Source: Gemmatimonadota bacterium (GTDB lineage Bacteria > Gemmatimonadota > Gemmatimonadetes > Gemmatimonadales > GWC2-71-9). Taken from it: a stretch of DNA of 6,237 bases. The translations under genes were made by a program, and so were the position numbers. Below, in pieces: positions 5,732-6,237 of the stretch (positions are counted from its first letter, which is position 1; every line of letters starts with the position of its first letter). Below the pieces are notes generated by a model, which saw nothing but the letters and a program-made list of their open reading frames with translations, ran no database searches and was not told where the DNA came from. The stretch lies in contig QHUQ01000042.1 in the NCBI GenBank assembly GCA_003221985.1, forward strand, positions 1 through 6,237, written 5' to 3'.

Positions 5732-6237
5732 GGCATTCGTGCCCACAGAGAATCGGCGGCGGCGGTATCGCCGCGCTGGCGGGCGGCCATCGACTGAATG
5801 CGATAGTACCCGCCGCAGCGATAGCACAGCTGCTCGAGATTCACGAGCATCGAGTCCGCTACACGGAACTGCCCGAGTGTAAATGCAGCATCGGCGCCCG
5901 TGATGTAAATCGCGGGGTCGCGAGCGTAGGCACGCTCCGAAATCCGCACCGCCGCCAACGAACGCGCGGCCTGCCGATGGCTGAGATAGTGCACCGCCAT
6001 CCGCTGCGGTCCACGGAAGGAGTTGGGAGAATCGGTGAGAATGCTCAGCGTCACGGCGAAGTCGTCATGCCACACCGGCGTCCGCAGCGCAGACCGAACG
6101 CCTCCAGCGAGTACCAGGAGGACGGTCACAACGCGCAGTCGCGCGACATCGAGGCGAGCGAGTGCCGCACCAGCCGCGACCGCGAGACCGACCGAAGGCA
6201 GGTACAACGTGCGCTCAGCCATGAGCACGCCGGTCGA
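5728..6237 (-). CDS. TMTC-like polytopic membrane protein, C-terminal part (5' end outside the window)
   Basis: The reading frame is open to the right edge, so the gene begins outside the window; 169 residues are visible and end in TGA at 5728. The first visible residues (STGVLMAERTLYLPS) match the conserved 'G-x-x-x-AER-x-LYL' segment near the end of the membrane domain of TMTC/DUF1736-type proteins, and align with the same segment (residues 322-332) of the next gene, so the two are tandem paralogues. A hydrophobic segment follows (visible residues about 16-47), then a soluble tail of about 120 residues with degenerate TPR-like helices and a CYRC pair. Known members of this family are ER mannosyltransferases with TPR tails; the bacterial substrate is unknown. 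It overlaps the next gene by 4 bases, implying co-translation. The GTG at 6228 could be taken for a start, but it encodes the internal Val of the conserved segment and is not one. Confidence 0.8.
   Translation of the reverse strand, partial: STGVLMAERTLYLPSVGLAVAAGAALARLDVARLRVVTVLLVLAGGVRSALRTPVWHDDFAVTLSILTDSPNSFRGPQRMAVHYLSHRQAARSLAAVRISERAYARDPAIYITGADAAFTLGQFRVADSMLVNLEQLCYRCGGYYRIQSMAARQRGDTAAADSLWARMP

Noticed and set aside
5732..5827. 32-residue N-terminal extension of the second TMTC-like protein
   Set aside because: It lies inside the upstream gene, is Arg-rich and unlike the family N-terminus; the GTG overlapping the upstream stop gives the expected start just before the first membrane helix.
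1..6237. tRNA, rRNA, insertion sequences or transposase genes
   Set aside because: No cloverleaf with conserved T-loop, no rRNA sequence and no transposase motifs or terminal repeats were seen on either strand.

Overview
All recognisable genes lie on the minus strand, so transcription runs from high to low coordinates. The DNA is GC-rich and compact: four gene pairs overlap by four bases (GTGA at 5728-5731, ATGA at 2413-2416, 463-466 and 77-80). Gene content is that of a Gram-negative, type IV pilus-bearing bacterium. The mix of NtrC-type control, minor prepilins and TMTC-like integral membrane proteins would fit Gemmatimonadota or a similar phylum, but that placement is an inference; no rRNA or marker gene is present.

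Layout in order of transcription. (1) 6237-4202: two tandem, translationally coupled polytopic membrane proteins of the TMTC-like (GT-C fold, putative protein O-mannosyltransferase) type; the first is cut by the window edge. (2) 4201-3986: a 216-bp gap upstream of the pilin gene, holding a candidate sigma-54 promoter, three same-orientation CAAGTC/GACTTG motifs spaced by whole helical turns, and a strong Shine-Dalgarno. (3) 3985-3617: pilA, a major type IV prepilin, followed by a textbook intrinsic terminator (3593-3563). (4) 3546-1082: a membrane histidine kinase and an NtrC-family sigma-54 activator with overlapping stop and start, in the position of PilS/PilR. (5) 1081-913: a 169-bp gap full of palindromic DNA: a 13-bp-arm inverted repeat inside an ACGTCT repeat cluster that begins at the regulator's stop codon, plus a separate 14-bp perfect palindrome. 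(6) 912-1: a minor prepilin operon (GspH/FimT-like, PilV-like, then a PilW-like gene running off the left edge).

A working model: the kinase phosphorylates the regulator, which activates sigma-54 transcription of pilA. The kinase-regulator pair lies directly behind the pilA terminator, so read-through would close a positive feedback loop. The minor prepilins would prime pilus assembly, and the membrane transferases are candidates for glycosylating pilin or other exported proteins. The least expected features are a 4-copy 7-bp tandem repeat inside the regulator gene, between the ATPase and the DNA-binding domain, where unit gain or loss would change the frame, and the palindrome cluster downstream of that gene.
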